Assembly: GCA_013816325.1 (NCBI GenBank)
Contig: JACDEP010000007.1
Location: 22,300-28,179, forward strand
Direction: 5' to 3'
From: Methylotenera sp.
GTDB lineage: Bacteria > Pseudomonadota > Gammaproteobacteria > Burkholderiales > Methylophilaceae
DNA: 5,880 nucleotides
Shown here piece after piece: positions 5,440 through 5,880 of the stretch. Below the pieces are notes generated by a model that saw nothing but the letters and a program-made list of their open reading frames with translations, ran no database searches and was not told the DNA's origin. Positions within the stretch are counted from its first letter, which is position 1, and every line of letters starts with the position of its first letter. A program made the translations under genes and the position numbers.

Positions 5440-5880
5440 TTATTCACCTAGAGAGATACCAAAGCCGAATACATTCTGCGAATGATTGTAATCCAGCAAG
5501 GTCTCACCGTAGCCGCTGGACAGCATTAAATGCAACTTGATATAAGGATTATTGAACACGCGTTGTTGTAAATCTAGTTGGGCAAAGCCTTTATTATCGT
5601 TACGGAAATTGTTGCGCAGCACCATGGAAACCGCTGTTTTATGTGATTCGTTTTCCCATCTCAATGCTAAGTCACCATAGCCCATGTATTTTTCAATATC
5701 CGGGTTGTCATCTTTGCTGCGGCTTTCAGGCACTCGCCACCATGGTCGTACCGACAATGTTAGGCGATCAGTCAGTTCCCAGCCACTTTCAAGATAAACA
5801 CGGTTCCAACTGCGCGATAGCGGATTGGTTTGTCCGTTAGACTGATGTGTAAAGCCCAAGTTGAGCAGGCGTGGTATATA
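5440..5880 (-). CDS. pldA: Outer membrane phospholipase A (OMPLA), 5' part beyond window
   Basis: A calcium-dependent outer-membrane beta-barrel phospholipase (A1/A2 and lysophospholipase) that removes phospholipids mislocalised to the outer leaflet. The visible C-terminal 146 residues contain the whole catalytic segment, with E. coli spacing: His12, Ser14 and Asn26 of the visible part (HQSNG then SRSWN) equal E. coli mature His142, Ser144 and Asn156. DDNPDIEKYMGYGDLAL and SGYGETLLDYNHSQNVFGFGISL also match the E. coli barrel strands closely. The ligand-region residue Ser152 is kept. Arg147, which binds calcium through its backbone, is Gln here. The frame is open to the window edge, and the leucine codon at 5857-5859 (TTG) is internal. 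The protein ends ...FGFGISLGE without the terminal Phe common in outer-membrane barrels. It is immediately upstream of bioA, 32 bp away. Confidence 0.93.
   Translation of the reverse strand, partial: YIPRLLNLGFTHQSNGQTNPLSRSWNRVYLESGWELTDRLTLSVRPWWRVPESRSKDDNPDIEKYMGYGDLALRWENESHKTAVSMVLRNNFRNDNKGFAQLDLQQRVFNNPYIKLHLMLSSGYGETLLDYNHSQNVFGFGISLGE

Noticed and set aside
3028..5840. Plus-strand open frames at 3028-3267, 4085-4291 and 5643-5840
   Set aside because: All lie opposite strongly supported genes (dacB, bioA, pldA) and read as antisense shadows.
5857..5859. TTG as the start codon of a short 139-residue gene
   Set aside because: The frame is open to the window edge, and the segment is the C-terminal half of the OMPLA barrel starting just before the catalytic histidine.

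Overview
The window looks like ordinary chromosomal DNA from a betaproteobacterium with moderate GC content. Three things point there: a Coq7-type demethoxyubiquinol hydroxylase in place of UbiF, a BioA of the 'HPCTQM / SDGASATE / HSHSYTGNP' type that I associate with betaproteobacteria, and an outer-membrane phospholipase A, which requires a Gram-negative envelope. The protein style and base composition would suit the Methylophilaceae (Methylotenera/Methylophilus-like). That placement is from memory, not from a search.

Layout: positions 1-995 hold two plus-strand genes, the 3' part of coq7 (its start lies left of the window) and, 23 bp later, a small DUF2322-type protein. From 1033 to the right edge everything is on the minus strand. 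In transcription order it runs pldA (5' end beyond the right edge), bioA, dacB, an exported FKBP-type peptidyl-prolyl isomerase, an OsmC-family protein, and a VOC/glyoxalase-fold protein. The two blocks converge at about 996-1032, and I see no convincing intrinsic terminator there.

How the genes fit together: pldA, bioA and dacB are 32 and 47 bp apart and could be one transcript. Wider gaps follow before the FKBP gene (132 bp) and before osmC (153 bp), and either gap could hold a promoter. The osmC stop and the VOC start overlap as TAATG, so those two are probably co-translated. PldA, DacB and the FKBP are envelope proteins (outer membrane, periplasm, and periplasm or lipoprotein). BioA is biotin synthesis, Coq7 is ubiquinone synthesis, and OsmC and VOC are of the redox/detoxification type without an assigned substrate.

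I found no mobile element, CRISPR array, tRNA, rRNA or defence-like module, and no clear undescribed system. The points worth a second look are small: short repeats and inverted repeats in the two wider minus-strand gaps, a tandem duplication at the VOC stop codon, a TTG start on dacB, active-site differences between this BioA and the E. coli enzyme, and the DUF2322 gene sitting behind coq7.
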